NCBI RefSeq assembly: GCF_010015445.1
Contig: NC_053127.1
Span: forward strand, 11,890,776-11,954,775
Source: Perca fluviatilis
Lineage: Eukaryota > Chordata > Actinopteri > Perciformes > Percidae
Length of the DNA stretch: 64,000 bases
Reading direction: 5' to 3'
The position numbers were made by a program, and so were the translations under genes. Positions 35,385 through 49,929 of this stretch are shown here, piece after piece; position 1 is the first letter of the stretch; every line of letters begins with the position of its first letter. Below the pieces are notes generated by a model that saw nothing but the letters and a program-made list of their open reading frames with translations, made no database searches and was not told the origin of the DNA.

Positions 35385-38300
35385 GCTTTTATCTGACCAG
35401 GGTTTAAGTTGGGGTTTAGACCAAAGACAGCCCTTTGTTAAATAATATGCAAGGAGCCGTCTCGGTGGTCATGTGTTGTTTCAGGTAAACGGTAGAAAAA
35501 CAGCGTTCCCATTACAAAATAATCTACAAGCAATGTGTATTTATTTGAAATTTTGCTGGGTGATGTTGCTTTGCATTGTGGCAAAAGTTGCGCTGGGGTT
35601 CAAGTTTTTAATCAGTTGTTTTACACCTTTAATGGAAATTGATTTTTGCAAATCCTGCTGACAGAGTGACAAACACTGCAAAGGCGCTCTTCAAAACCGC
35701 ATTAAAAACACCCAAGGAGCGTCGGCATTTTGACTCTGAATAGATGTTGATTTGACAGTCTGTTCTGAAATATTTCAAACATTGAATTTTTGCAGCGCTA
35801 CTGGAAATTGTAAAGATGCCTCTACCTGTCATTTTGTGAAATTGGACACTACATATGAGTGATATCAACTCTAAACAGTTTCTTAACTGTTCTTCATGAA
35901 CATAACTTGAGTCTTTCTGTCATACTGTCATATTATAAAAAGAAAAGATGCCCTCAAAGCCGGGCGATTTGTGATAATTCATCCCATTGACAAAGCAGTG
36001 ATATCGCAACACATGCCAATTACACAACTTTTCTTCTCCTTCTGCTGCGGCTACGAGTTCCAGAAAACACCCGCATTGTCCTCAGTAACTGCTGCTGCTG
36101 GAGAGCCTTTGAGCAAAGCATCAAACCCCCTATAACTCAGGACCACCAGTAGCAGTGACAATATGAATGGAACTGCGTAAACGTAGACAGGCAGCTCTGA
36201 GAAGAAAGCTTGTGTACTCTCTGGATATTTAAAGATCATGATGAGCATTCCTGCTCTGTCGACGTGACGTCTGGAAAGTGAGGGAGTGGGAAGCGCAGGT
36301 TGTCCCGATGGTGGCTGGGAACAATTGATGGATGGTTGAAAAAAGACGTAGAAAGTCATGAAACACACAGAACAAACAGACACTTAATTGCTCTCGCGGC
36401 GTGTTGACATTTGCGGTTCTGCATTTCGAGCAGCAAAGTTGACCTCTTGTTTGTTTTAATCCTGAGTGACTTTCAGGGAGAGCATCAGTAGAACGAGCTC
36501 CATTAAAGGAATAGTGAGGAGGTCAGAGGTCACAGCAGCCGCAGAGCTCCCTGATAACAGACTGTGTGAATCATTTTTAAGGAGAAAACCTCCCAAAAAG
36601 AAACCCCTGCAAGGGTTACCCTTCATGTCCCCTCAAACTTTTTCAGCCCGACTGCTAATAAATTCAGCTAATTTGGAGCGCAGAGCTGCATCTTTTACCT
36701 ACTGATTTACGCTAAAGCGGGGGAGTATAAATCGACTCCTCTTTATTTTTCTTCAGAAGATTCGAATGGTGTATATAAACATGACAAATTGTGCATTCCA
36801 CGTCTTTAAATCATAGGCAGACAATGTGATTTAGAGGAGCAAAATAACATAACCACTTCATAGCAAAAGAAGTTATTAAGTCCCCAGTGCTACATCTACC
36901 TATTGCCTCTGCTGTATATGTTTGTCATATCTTTGTTGGTTAGTTTCAGTCTGTGTTTTGCAGATGTTGTCGCGATTTGACATAGACATTTTTCTGCATT
37001 TGCAGCTGCATTTTGGACGCTGTTTTAGTTGTCTCATGTTACTTTGATAACTGAAATCTCAGAGTGCCCAACAATTCCCAGACCTCTTTCATTAAATTAC
37101 ATTACATTTATTTGGCAGACACTTTTTTCCACAGCGACTTACAGAAAGTGCACTTTACCACATAAATACATAATTGAAGATTTTTATTTAATTATTAAAA
37201 GATCTGCATGTTGTTGTTGTTGTTGTTGTTGTTAACTGATCATAGTTGAAAATCTAGACCTTTATTCTCTAGGGTTTACAATAGTGACTGATGTAAACAA
37301 ACATTAAACAGCAGCAGACAGCATTCCTAACTAAATGTAGTTGTTGTTTGGGTTTGTCCTAAATTAATAGCCCTGCCAATCATTTTGATAATGATAGGAA
37401 GTTCCAGTCTGTTGAGTTTTGTTCTCAACCTTATAAGTCTTTTGTCTACATTTGAATTATACCTTTTGGAATTTAAATTATTTATCATTAGGTGTAACCA
37501 TTATTTGGTTCACCTCTTGTCTTCCAAAGAGCCACATTATGTTCTTCAAAATATATGTAGTGATGCATGGTTACCTGGCCAGCCTCATGGCTGTTAGAAA
37601 AGACAAACTTACTTGTATTGGATTATTTTTAGTGTTTGTCTGCTGGCTGGTTGCTGGTTTTAAGTGTGATTAGGGATATAATGATTAATGGTGGCTAGAC
37701 TTTCTGAATGCTGATTGAATATAATCATGAGTAATAAAAACTTTGGGAGCCCTGGATGAGCTGGCAGGTTGGCAGCGCAGACATGCTGCTGCAGCTATGT
37801 CTAACTTTAGTTGCACCGTGTTTTCATCGAAAACAGATGAGGGTATAGAATAAAGGGCGTGAGCTGTAATCATAAGGTGAGTTCTGTAAGAGTTACAGGC
37901 ACGCTATAGCAGCCATTAACCCAGCCTACATACTGAGGAAGGAGGGAAGGGTGTTGTCAGCTGGAATGGGTGGAGGATGAGAGAGGTATGAAGAAAGGAA
38001 GTGTAAAAGCAGAGAGGATAGAGAGAAAAAGAGAGGAAAGAGAGGATAAAGAGAAAAATAAACAATTTGGCAAGGAAAGAGCGCAGATGGAGAGAGGAGA
38101 GTTTAGAGGGAAGGTGGAGAGGGCGTGGACAGTCAGATAAGAAAAAGCCTGCGCTGCAGGATTATGATTGCCATCCATTTTGCGTTCAATGTTGTTTTTT
38201 TGTTATCATAATGTTGTCCTAGTGTTGTCCTCTGTACAGCCAGCTGTAAGCAAATACCAAACTGAGGGTACCATTGGTTTTCATTAGGAAAGCTAACCGT

Positions 38301-39795
38301 GCAAACAGGTCTTCTCAGTGAAACTGAAAGGCAAGTGGAGTGTTTTTGTCTGTGGCCACACGATCAATTGAAAAGGGTTTTTTGGGAGTTTTGGCTTGGC
38401 AGTGAGAACACACACATCAGAAGCATTAGATTAATTTCTCCTCTGCTCCATGCTTACGCTTAGAGGGACACATTTAAAATAGTTTCTTTTATTTGTATAT
38501 TTAAATTGCAAGTGATTTCAGTGTGTGCCCTGTGGATTCATAACAATATATGATTAATCCCATATATTCAACCAAGTCTGGAACTATTTTAGGTGAATAC
38601 TTTAGGTATATTTATTCACCTGAGCAGAACATTTCTTTACATCCTCTTCCGCTGACGGAAACAAAGCCTCTCCTCTATACAAGCAGTAAATCCACATGGC
38701 TAATTATTAATGGACGTCAATGATGTCATCGGACCTTGATGATGTCTGCATTCTTCATTCTTTCCGTGTCCAACTAAACAATATAGTTGTATAGCCCTGC
38801 TGTATGTTTTGTGCAGTCATATTTACCTGGGCTTAGCTGTGAACAAGCCCTTTTTGCATATTCAGTGTAAAGAGCCATAACCCCTCCACCGCCAACTCTT
38901 GGTCACATAACAACAGGCATACTTTTGTTTTTGGATTGCAAAATAGTTGTATAAAACAATGGAGCAGATGGAAGTGTGTCTGATATTTACATACATAAGA
39001 CTTCACACAGTCACCCCAAGTGACCAAAACGGTTTTTTTTTTTCACAAATTCCAGCACACTTCTAAAACTTCTTTTTACAAGTTGTTTTACCAGTTATTT
39101 AAAAAAAAGTACAATCGTCAAATACATTCTACTTAGATATTATTGTAGCTGAACCTGTGCTAAATACAAAAAAAAGTCATTAATTTGAAAATCCTGCTTA
39201 CATTTGTTCAAATTGACAACAATATCAGAGCATGCCAAACTCATCTGTGTGTCTGAAAATACCCTCAGACCCAAGAAGGCTACACATTTACACACTTTAT
39301 ATGCACCATTATGTGTCTCTAAACTGTTCTGAATATACTTAGTTAGTTGGTCATTTCATTAAAATACTGTATCTAAAAAGCCCTTTGAATTCCAACAATT
39401 TGAGTTGAAAGAGACATTGCACAAAGAAACAGATTCATATGCTGCTTTGAAGGTTATTTTTCATGTTACATCATCTCAGTTGATCATTTATTCTGCTCAG
39501 TAGAAGAACTGACGAGTGTGAAGGAAGTGGTGGGTGCAAGAGACTGACCTATAACTCGAACCACACAGGAGCCCAACACCTGCTGCTAAACTCCGGATTG
39601 GCTGAATTTAAAACTATTTCAGAGAAAAAGCAGATTTATGTCAATGTGTGCTCATGAGGCTGTGAGGGGTTGGGGAGATGGGGGAGGGTCTGGTAGAGCC
39701 CCATATGTGTGTGTGTGTGTTGTGTAGTGGCATGGTGTGGTTTGGGTTAAAAGGGTGGGGGCTGGGTGGAGTACTATTGCGTAAGGAATCATTAA

Positions 39796-39857
<62 letters not shown>

Positions 39858-40669
39858 GACCACACCTCTGTGTCTGCCTCGTACAGAGGGGAGTGGAGTT
39901 TCCTGTTCAAAGATAAAGTCTCCAGGAAGCGGGTCCTCCATTGGGAGCCAAAAAATCACTCACATCCTACTTAATGTGACGTCTGTTGTTTTAACTCCAA
40001 TTCATTATTATGACTTTTATTTTCTGATTCGTTTGTATCGCCACTGTTAACACACAATGACAAAAGGAAATATGTGAAACACATCAAGATGTATGAAGAT
40101 GAAGAACACAACTGTCCCTCACTTAATCACTTACATAAACCCAAATCTCATCTACTCTTTCACCATCATGAAGACGCTTTAACTTTCTTAGCTAATTTGA
40201 CAATACTAAAACACGTTGATACACAGTTTATCCCTTATTCCCTCAACCTCTAAAGGCTGGAGGAACTGCATGGCTGGAGCAATAATTCATATTTCCCTGC
40301 AAACTTGATATATAATATTGAATCATGATTTTTGATTGTGCAATGGTCTTAAAAAGAATTTAAGAGACATCCTGAAAAAGATGAACGCAACAGCTCTGGA
40401 CGTTAACACGCTAACGCCATTAGCATCACGACTTCTAGAAACTTCATAAAAAAAATAATACAGTGTTAAAAATGCACACACGTGCATTTACCTTCTGTAG
40501 ATCGCAGGCTGTGTGAGGATTTCAGACTGGACGCTCAGACTGGTGCTGCCCACCAACACGGTGCTCTGGTTAGACAGAAGCTGTAGGCGGGAGACAGAGA
40601 GCGTGTCGGGTCTAGCATTCATGTGTGTTGGTGTGTGTATGTGCAAGTTTTTGTTACTTCTCGTGGATA

Positions 40670-40701
<32 letters not shown>

Positions 40702-40842
40702 GAGGAGGAATGTTTCATTTGCGGTTTTGAGGTTGCTTTTGTCTATTTCCATGATTTCAACACAGATTTGTTGATCACAGTGTAGCATTAAGCAGGGTGG
40801 TTTCCCTCTGGACGCATAGATAGTGAGTTTAGTTTAGTCTTG

Positions 40843-40934
<92 letters not shown>

Positions 40935-41092
40935 TATCTCTCTTTCTCCCATCATCGTTCTTCTATTTTCTTTTTCCAACTCTCCTCCCTCTCTACCTCT
41001 CTCTCTCTCTCACACTCTCTGTCTCTCTGCCTCTCTCCCTCTCTCTCGCCCTAATAGGATATGTCAAGGGAGGCTCTGCTTCCGCTCGCCCC

Positions 41093-41113
41093 GTCACCAT
41101 GGCAACCGCGGCT
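41093..41113. promoter_or_regulatory. klf8: RFX-type X-box, copy 2, in a klf8 intron
   Basis: The 21 bases are identical to 14162-14182. GTCACCATGGCAAC is a perfect X-box; GAGTTGCCG (41120-41128) follows and resembles one half-site on the other strand. It sits in a GC-rich island (41075-41155) between two long (CA)n arrays. Confidence 0.5.
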
Positions 41114-41313
41114 CTGGCGGGAGTTGCCGAAAAGGCTGTGTAGCCTGACCCCTCCCCTCTCCCTCCTCACTCCTCCTCTTCCTCCTCCACCTTTCCAAAC
41201 CAGCCTGCCTCTCTCTGCCTCTCTCTCTCTCTCTCTCCCTCTCTCTTTCTCTACTCTCTCCCTGCCCCCTTCTCTGTCTCTCTCTTTCTAACACGCTGCT
41301 TCAGCCAAAGGCG

Positions 41314-41405
<92 letters not shown>

Positions 41406-41922
41406 CACTGAATACCTATACCACAGTGAATAACCATGTATCTCGCTATCTCCTCACTCTATCCCTTCACTTCCACTCACTCACTCACTCACTCACTCAC
41501 TCACTCTCTCTTATATACACACAAATACACACAAACAAACACACAATGAGGCCCTCTGTGCATGTGTGTGTTTGTGTATGTGTGTGTCACTGATGAATGC
41601 ACGTAAACAAGTCAGTTGTCCTCCAGCAAACAGGAGCACTCATGCACAAAGACAGGCCACAACACATACACACACATACACAGTCACATATATGTACACA
41701 CACTCTATTACTCTCCGTGTGTTTGTGTGTGTGAGTGAGAGAGCATGAGACATGAGAGGTTAGAGGCCTATATGCTGTGCTTTTGCCAGGAGGGCTTTGC
41801 TAGCATGAGTGTGTGTGTGTGTGTGCGTGCATGCGTGCGTGCATGCCTTTACTTGTATATGGAATTGTGTGTTTATGGTTGAGCATTAAATCCATTCTAA
41901 AGACACACATTCACAATTTTGG

Positions 41923-41960
<38 letters not shown>

Positions 41961-42506
41961 TGTTGTGTGTGTGTGGGGGGGCAGTGCAGATATTGGACTG
42001 ATGCAGCTCCCTCTGCTGGTGCAGGATAATGATGTCATTGTTGGCAGCCCACTTCCTCCCAGAGTTGAGCTTCCATAAAAGTATGCAAATAAAGTAAAAA
42101 AAAATAAATAAAAAAGAGTTTAGCTTCCAGGAAGTAAAAACAGCTGCTCTGACTGGGACAGGTCTGTTTATCGATACAGTGAATGCAGAAGCTTCTCCTG
42201 CTTGTTGAGAGATTGCTGTAGCTTAAAGCCACCAGCATGCTTCCTCAGAAGTGTTCGTCGGCTGGTCGCATAGCTTCCGACACCCATCCACGACAATCCA
42301 TCATTCACACTCCCTTCGCGCTGTGATTGGCCAGGCAAGCGAAAGTTTAAACTTCTTTCCTGTGCACAACATAACCATTGGCACGACACTCAATGAGGCG
42401 ATGACATCATGGCAGAAAAAGAGGCATTGGTGACATCTTAGGCTTTGGTCGAATAGTCAAAAACATTACGTCCTAAGCACTTTTTCCTTGACCTCCATGG
42501 AAAATG

Positions 42507-42891
42507 TCACAAGGTAGGAATGGGCGATATGGAGAAAATCAGATATCACGATATTCTTGACCAAATACCTCGATATCGATATTGCGGCAATATTCTAGGG
42601 TTGACAATTGGTGCTCTAACAAAATATCTTCACACTTTGATTTTAGATAAATAATTATCAGTAATGTGGATGTAATGTCTAAGTGGGGAAAAGGCAAATA
42701 ATAGAACAGTTAGAACAGGCTGGTGAGTTCAGAAAAGTACATCACTTTACTGTAATGCAGCCTTTAAAACCAGTAAAAGACAACACTTATGTCATATCAC
42801 GATATTACGATATCCAAAATCTAAGACGATATCTAGTCTCATATCACGATATCCATATAATATCGATATATTGCCCAGCCCTATCACAAGG
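42507..42891. mobile_element. hAT-type MITE with exact 8-base target duplication
   Basis: TCACAAGG at 42507-42514 and 42884-42891 flank 369 bases. Ends are TAGGAATGGGCGATATGG and, inverted, TAGGGCTGGGCAATATATC. The interior is rich in ATCGATAT/ATATCACGATAT palindromic words. No coding capacity. Confidence 0.85.
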
Positions 42892-45800
42892 TCAAGGAAA
42901 GATGTGAAGAAGAATTCATAAGGACTTAGGAAAAGACCACCACAATGCTCAGAGAATCCAACCGCTCTTACACTCGGCTATGTAATTATGTACGTATTAT
43001 GGCGGCGGATATTGACGCGGGTCTGCTGTGGTGACACTACAGTATTCTAAAGATGCTTTACTAAAAGCACTTTAGATACTTTGCCCTGTGCATTCTCACA
43101 GTGTTGTTTCATTCAGGCTATATACAATATTACTTCATTACCGAGGTTGGAATTGAAATTAAAAAAAAAAGGAATATAGTCTACCAGTCACAGAAGTGAA
43201 AGGAACTAGTCACATTGAGAATGGTTGCTCACACTTGCTTCCACTCATATTTATCCACATGAATCCCAGTTAGTATGATTGTATGAAAACAATTGTTAAA
43301 TGCATGCAAGATAGGCACATTGTTTGTTTTTGTGAACGGCTTCCTGTTAACAAGTCATTTAGCCTTTTCACCTCTAATATTAGGATGTTAATAAACCAAG
43401 TGAAAAATCTGCCAGTGTGGTGAGATCAGTTCACCTGGTTCCAGCACAAACAGACTGTTTCCTGAGTTAGGCCGAGGTGCCACGGGTGCCGACGTTGTCT
43501 GTAACAACCATTGCTGGTGTTGAAAGTCTCACTGCCAGGATGACTGAGCCAAGATGTTATAAAAGTGATGATTTTGAGATAATGGATGGGTCAACAGACT
43601 CTTCTCAACGGTGGGTTTTGTTTCTTCACCCTCAACGCTATCCACCAGGAGGGAGTTTCCTTTCAGAAGCACAACAACTGTAATTTGATTTTTTGCCTTC
43701 TAATCTTTATTAGAACACCAGTGAATTGGTTATCAACCCAAGGCTTTCCTCGCTGAAAAGCATTTTTTTTTGGATGTTGAATGTGCCTCTTGTCAGTGAT
43801 AATGTTTTATCCACAGAGCACTGAGAGCCTGCCTTTAGTGTGTGACATTAAATCTGAAAAGGGAGGAAAGGAAACAGTTTGTAGCACTTTGTTGTGAAAG
43901 GAGTGTACGCTTCAATTACTGGAGACTTTGAAGAGAGGTTCTTCAGGAATTGCTACATTGTTGATGAGGGATTCTGAGGCGTCAACTGAGGACAGGAATG
44001 ACAGGTCGTGAGCTTTGTCAACCTGATTGACCTGTGTGCTGTATTGAGGTTATAGTCTTCCACCACGTCAGTTATGGTGACATTTTATTAAATCTCTTCA
44101 TTGAAGCGACACAATGAGTGGAGACGCTGCTACACAGGCTTTGGCAAGTGTATGAGTTTATGGGGCGTTGCAACGCAGACAGGTTTAGCCAAGTTACCAA
44201 ACTACTTATTTGGAAGTGAAAACAAAGGTGAACAGTAATAACATCCACATTTGATTGTTGCGGAGTTGATCCCCAGTAAAGCTTTTTTACTTAAACATGT
44301 TTAAAATCTTCATTAATGTTGGCCAAAATTATAAAGATAAAGCCCAGGTTGTTGACAGACTTTTTCATTTGTCCTGAAGCAAAGTGGTCATTTTATAGCA
44401 CATAGCCTAAAATCAGAAAATATAAGAGGGACAAGTGATTTATGGAATTATTGAGACTTTTTTTTTCTTTTCTTACTTAGCTCCAGCTCTAACTAGAAAG
44501 GGTCTACATCCTGTTCTTTCTTCTTAGGCCTTTGTAACTGACAATGTGTTTGTCTTACATCCAGGTCAGACTATAGATCAGGGTTCTTAACACTGTCAAC
44601 AGGAAGGATATTTGGCGTTCTTTTGTAAATTCTTTTGCAATATGACTGCATAAAGCACCTAGACAAGCTCACGTAATACTAATGGCACTCCTAATTGATT
44701 CTTTATTAAAAACAACAGTTTAATAAAGGCCTACTTATTACGGTAGCATAAAACAAGGTGCATAAACTCTTAACCACAATGCTGACCTGCCTGGGGGAAA
44801 CTGAAGTCGCAGTGTACTAATGTATGTGCCATGAGCTACGCAGCTGTAATTAAAACTCAAGTAGAGTTTGTTTTAAGGTTACAAAGTTACTAAGCACCCA
44901 GGAAATCAACACTGGCAACTCACTGCCTATGAGAGTCAGCGAGCTGTGCTGGGATCAGCCTGCTAACAGGTGGGTTAATCAGAGAGAGAGATAGAGAGGA
45001 AAGACTGCACGATGGGGGCAGTTGGGGTTGCCTTGGGTGGGTCAGGCTGTAAGGGGTGGAGCTGTGTGTGTGTGTGGGGCGGGGCTGCATGCTTCTTGGT
45101 TAATATCTCCCCCAGCTGTTGTTTTTGCTCTCTGTCTTTATTATATCGTCCATATCTGCCTTCACACTCCTGCTCCTCAGGCACATACACGCACGCACAC
45201 ACGCACGCAAGCATGCATACACACACACACAAACACACACACACACAACACACACACAAGATCAGGCACAGACACGCATGGACACTCAAGTAGTGTTGAT
45301 CACAGATGACATTGACACATTTAACACTCAAATAATACCCAAGGTGCTTCTCTCTTCATCGCTGTAAAATCTCCTGATCCTTTTCTTCTCTTTACCTCCC
45401 ACTGTATCCCTCTCTTTTCCCATCCACCCTTCCCCATATAACCGATTCAGTCACAGTATTGTTTGTGTCACCTGTGGACCTATTGATTCCTTTCTGAAAA
45501 AAACAACAACAAAAGAAACATGGACTGAAAGCCTATTAGGCTTCAGTGGAATGCAGTGTTTCTGTGTGAAGATGGTATTCTCCACCAAAGGTCAGTCTAG
45601 GTGCAGCAAGGGCAGTGTTACCATGTCTGTTACTGGCACCATCTGGGCAGTAACCTTTGGCCCTTTTCAACCAAATAATTGGGAACTAAAAGTTGTTTTG
45701 CATGTACCTGTTTGCATTTCCATGGTATCTGAAGAACTGTGAAGGTTAGGAGTATTTGACTGATGGATGGATTAAAAGGGGAATTCTTTTTTTGACTGTG

Positions 45801-47388
45801 TGATGTTTGAATGAATGGGAAGGAGACATGCAAAGGTAGAAAGGCTACGAGTTGTAGAGAGAATCCGCTGAGTGATTTCTGTGATCTTGATACTTGTGAT
45901 ACATTCTTTGCATTCTGAATGATGCTGTGTATGTAGCAGTGATCAAAGCTTAAGTTCACGCAGTAATTGAAGTGCAGCACTGCAGACTCTGCAGACCACC
46001 TAATAGTTCCTGGACCATTAGAAAGTCCAACCTCAGGAGGAGGGACTACAGCCCATAAACTGAAACTGAATTTGGTTGTTGTGGTTTGCACAGATAAAGT
46101 AATCTATTGTATCAACTGTTTGTGGAAACGTTCCTGGGATGGAAAAGAGGGCAGTCTCTTAGGAAACGTAACGCTATATGGGAAATTTGTATCTTTAAAA
46201 TGTCATTTCTTAATGGCAATTTTTGTACAGAAGCTGTTGCTGTTGACCCCACGTGTAACCTGTCTGACAAAGGTGTGTTGATTGGTCCTTCAAAGCTGCC
46301 ATATTTAGCGTTACCTGTTAACACTGTGTTAAACTGACACAGGCACACAACAAAGAACCCAAACACTCGGGGACGGAATGACTCGTGTCAGTTTGTGTCT
46401 GCTGTTATTCTGATATGACCAAATTTGGAGAAAACGGATAAAATAAAAGCTGCTCTTCTCTCTTATGACATTATGAATGCTCCAGCTCCACTGGCACTCA
46501 CATGCTCTGGATATTGTGCCATAATAATACACACTGCACAATGTAAACATTAAGGTTACTGATAACAGAGCTGCTTTGCTTCCATAAATCACTCAATAAT
46601 CTATTCGTAGACTTGCATTGCCGGACCTATCTGAGTGTGAGTACAACACGATAAAAGTCCTCTGGACATATTACATATCCATCTTTTTCTCTGCCCGGCT
46701 TTCTCACCACTGCAGTCACAGCTGCTACCCGCTTCCATTCATGTTAGAGATCACATGAATTAATTGCAAGGCGAAGACTGGGTGACCCATTTTATGGTGG
46801 AGCAGTTGAACTGAGAAGTGCAGGCGGGAGAACAGAGCTCCACTGCAACACGTCTAGCTCAGGGAGTTTTTCTTCTTCATGTTGCATTCAGACACGTTGA
46901 GTTTATTGTTTTAGGGTGCCCTGGCAGATTGTTGTGATTGTTTCAGCGACAGTTATTTTATGGCCCTTTTGTCTGAACCACAAACAATGCAAATTTGACT
47001 TTACTAGGGCAAGTGAAAGGTAAGGATATGCTTTCAAGTGAAGTTCAGTTTCTTGCCTTTGTATGGAAACAGAGACAACACAGAGACAGAGGGTCTTTGT
47101 GTTGAGATTGGTGAGGATTGGTGGGTCTTTTTTTTTTTTTATAGAGAAAGGGCATTGTCTTGTGATCTAAGCTAATCACAAAGTATGCTTTGGTCAATCC
47201 TACTATTAAAATCACATGAAAGTGTAACATTACAGTATAATCATCTAACTATAGTATGAAGAGTGTCAAGACCTCCACTATGAGCTATACATCCTGCTTT
47301 TTCAAGCTAATCACTCATATACAGTATACTTGTATCTGAAAGTCTCTCTCTTTCCATAATTTATTTTCTTCCTTATTCTTTCTCTCAG

Positions 47389-47409
47389 ATCACAGAGCTC
47401 CAGAGTCCA
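47389..47409 (+). CDS. klf8: Candidate 21-base microexon of klf8
   Basis: A long pyrimidine tract ends TTTCTCTCAG (47379-47388). The next 21 bases ATCACAGAGCTCCAGAGTCC plus A are followed by the strong donor GTGAGTTTTT (47410 on). It is in phase 0 at both ends, exactly matching the phase-0 end of the exon at 33381 and the phase-0 start at 49930, and would add ITELQSP just after EEMECT. No alignment or transcript supports it yet; chance is possible, but acceptor, donor, phase and length all fit. Confidence 0.42.
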
Positions 47410-49929
47410 GTGAGTTTTTTTTTTTTTCTCCTCTCAGCCTCTTCTTTTGGGGATTTTGCAAAGAGTTGTGGGTTTAATCTGAGCAACGTTGAAAAAGAAA
47501 CGAAAAAAAAGCAAAGAAATAAAAATGGGAAAAGATAAAAACTAAAGAAAGGGATGTGTGGGAAGAAGATAGGGGGAAGTGAAGAAAGATAATGAAAGAG
47601 AGGGAAAAAATAAGATGGAGAAGAAAGGAAGGAAATGGGGGGGGATGGAAAGATAAAGGAAAAGGGGGGGTGGTTGGAACGAGAAAAAGGAATAGCTGGG
47701 AGTTCCAAGACAACCTCGGCCCCTACTCCCCTTTCAACACCCCCTCCCCCCCCCTCTCTCTCTCTCTCTCCCTCTTCCCACCCACTCTATCTCTAATTTC
47801 TCTTTTCTCTGCCTCATCCATTCCCTCACTTCTTTCACACTTCATTTTCTTTTTGTGTGTGTGACTGTCTCTATAATCACGTTATGGCCCCGCTTCCTTT
47901 GGCTTGCTAATCCTCCTTTTTTCTGTCCTCCCTCATCTCCTCTCGCAAACTTTCCTTTCCTTTTCTTTCCGATTTGCTGATTATCGAGCTCCTGAAATTC
48001 TTCCTTACCTCAGCCAAGTTTTTGCAGGTTGTATCTCGGTTTGTATTTTGTTAGGTGTTGCCAAAGATAAGTTAAAACAGAGGTTAGAAGCACAATTCAG
48101 AGTGTTCTTGGAAACACGATCAAGGAGAGTTTCGTAAGCGGTTCCTCCTTGTGCGCGCATTATACTGTATGCCACAATAATGAATATAATATGTCAGTTA
48201 TTCACCAACATATATGCAAGTTTTTTTCCTTCACTCCTAGAAAATTTGAAAAGACACCAAATGGTTGTCTGGAATGCCAATAAACATAATGCATGTGACC
48301 TGAAGCGACCTGTTATGCACAAAAAAAAAGAGAAGCGAAACCTCCGTTATGCTCCTTTAATGGTGGTTATTTGCATATGTAATGTGTTCTGTTAGTTGAC
48401 GTTAGTTGAGATAGTTGACTGCAGGATGGTGTTTACCAACCTAATAGTATTTGCGCCTTGGTCCACCGTCACACAGCCCTGCCTCCAGCCGAACTGTGTG
48501 ACCCGATAAAGGGCGTAGCGGAGACCCCACCCTCTCCTCCTCACCCAGAGCTGAGCTATGCTCAGCTGAACTGGAAGGAGGCCAACTCCTGGACTGGAGG
48601 CTCGATGCTGCTCCCTCACTCACTCACTCCATTTCTCCTATCTCTCTTTTCACTTGTCCCCTTTTTTTTCTCTCTCTCTTAATCAGTACCAGTCTCTCTC
48701 TATACCCGTCCAGCCCTTCTCTCTCTGTAACTCTCACTTTCTCCTCCACCTCCCCCCCAGAGTCCCACACAGCAGCCATTGTTTCCTGCGCTCTCGAGCT
48801 AAATGGCAGCTGAGCCCTGGGTGGCTGTAGAGGCGAGTGGGGTGCTCCCTTCCTCCCAGGAGGCCGAGAAAAACTAGGGCGTGATATGAGAAAGCCCGAT
48901 GCAAGTTATATGAATGTATCGATCAAGGATAGAGCAGTTCCTCAAAGCAAACTCTGCGAGAAAACCTAGTCAGTGTTAACAGATTGAGAAATGAGTTCAG
49001 AGATCTTCAGTTCAAAGATATACAGCGTGTGGTTGAGCTGGTCTCAGAAGTATTTTTCCTCACAGGACATTCTCAAAGTTTTCTTTTAATGATATCCTTT
49101 CCCTGGCCGTTAGCAGCACATGACGCAGAACTGGATGCTTTCTGAGCGTTTTAATTGATTTAATTCTATCTAAAGAACCAGATATTTCCTAAAGCTGATG
49201 GTACTGATGGTTCAACCGAGTTTCTAGTCACTCCAGGGGTCAACACTGTCTGTGTAGAAAATGAATGAACCCTGGGCATCTGAAATAACGTTCTCCTACT
49301 ATATAATTTATATGAATATGTGTTAGCATTCCGTCCATTGTGACTGGGTATCAGGCAGAGGCACATGTTTTCAAAAACCTTTGCTGCCATGTTTCCCTTG
49401 TCGGTGCGTCTCCATCTAAATTAGATAAAAATAATGAAAAAAGAATTCTGTTTTGTTGAATTGTGTGGGCTGCTGGCTTTTCAGACAATAAAGCAGCATG
49501 TGTCAGCATTTTTTGGCATGCTTCACTTAGCTGTGATTACATCAGTCTAATTAATAGGCCTAAATCGGTCCAATTAATATATCAGTTTACCAATGAAATT
49601 AGTCCTATGTTTTCATTTAGAAAGAGAAAGTCTGATTGAGTTGGTGAGGATGTGCGTTGACTCAGCGAAGTTGAGGAGTCCATATGTAAAAAGTTGGAAT
49701 AAGGAGTTACCAACCAGTTGATTGATCAGCAGGGGTTATTATAATGATTTAAACGCTCTTTTAGGGGCTTTTCTATCCTGAAATATATATTTCTTAGGTT
49801 GATGAAACTGATATTTTGTGTATTTCAATGACCATTTTCATGACAGGAAAGAAAATGACAAAAATTCAAATGCCATCCTAAGTACAATCAGCTTTCTAGA
49901 CATCTCTTATTTTCCTCTACTTACTCTAG
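47410..49929 (+). other. klf8: klf8 intron between microexon and the PVDLS exon
   Basis: Contains a purine-rich tract (about 47510-47700) followed directly by a pyrimidine-rich tract (about 47725-47980). Two GC-richer islands lie at 48455-48620 and 48755-48880; nothing in them could be confirmed as an exon. Confidence 0.5.

Larger units (their letters stand above)
33382..47388 (+). other. klf8: klf8 intron (14 kb) up to the proposed microexon
   Basis: Donor GTGAGG, acceptor TTTCTCTCAG. Besides the elements listed separately it holds microsatellites at 39800-39857 (TG), 40675-40700 (TG), 40847-40932 (CA), 41322-41401 (CA), 41475-41507 (CTCA) and 41930-41957 (GA), a purine-rich tract at 37940-38125, and a teleost-type repeat piece at about 37094-37150 (ATTACATTTATTTGGCAGAC). 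I found no further coding exon in it, though short exons are easily missed by eye. Confidence 0.6.

Noticed and set aside
36051..36383. Minus-strand frame of 110 codons with a membrane-like segment
   Set aside because: No splice context, no recognisable family and no codon bias; single-exon frames of this size occur by chance in unique sequence.
48455..48880. Extra klf8 exons in GC-richer islands
   Set aside because: No pair of acceptor and donor in a phase that fits the neighbouring exons could be found by eye.
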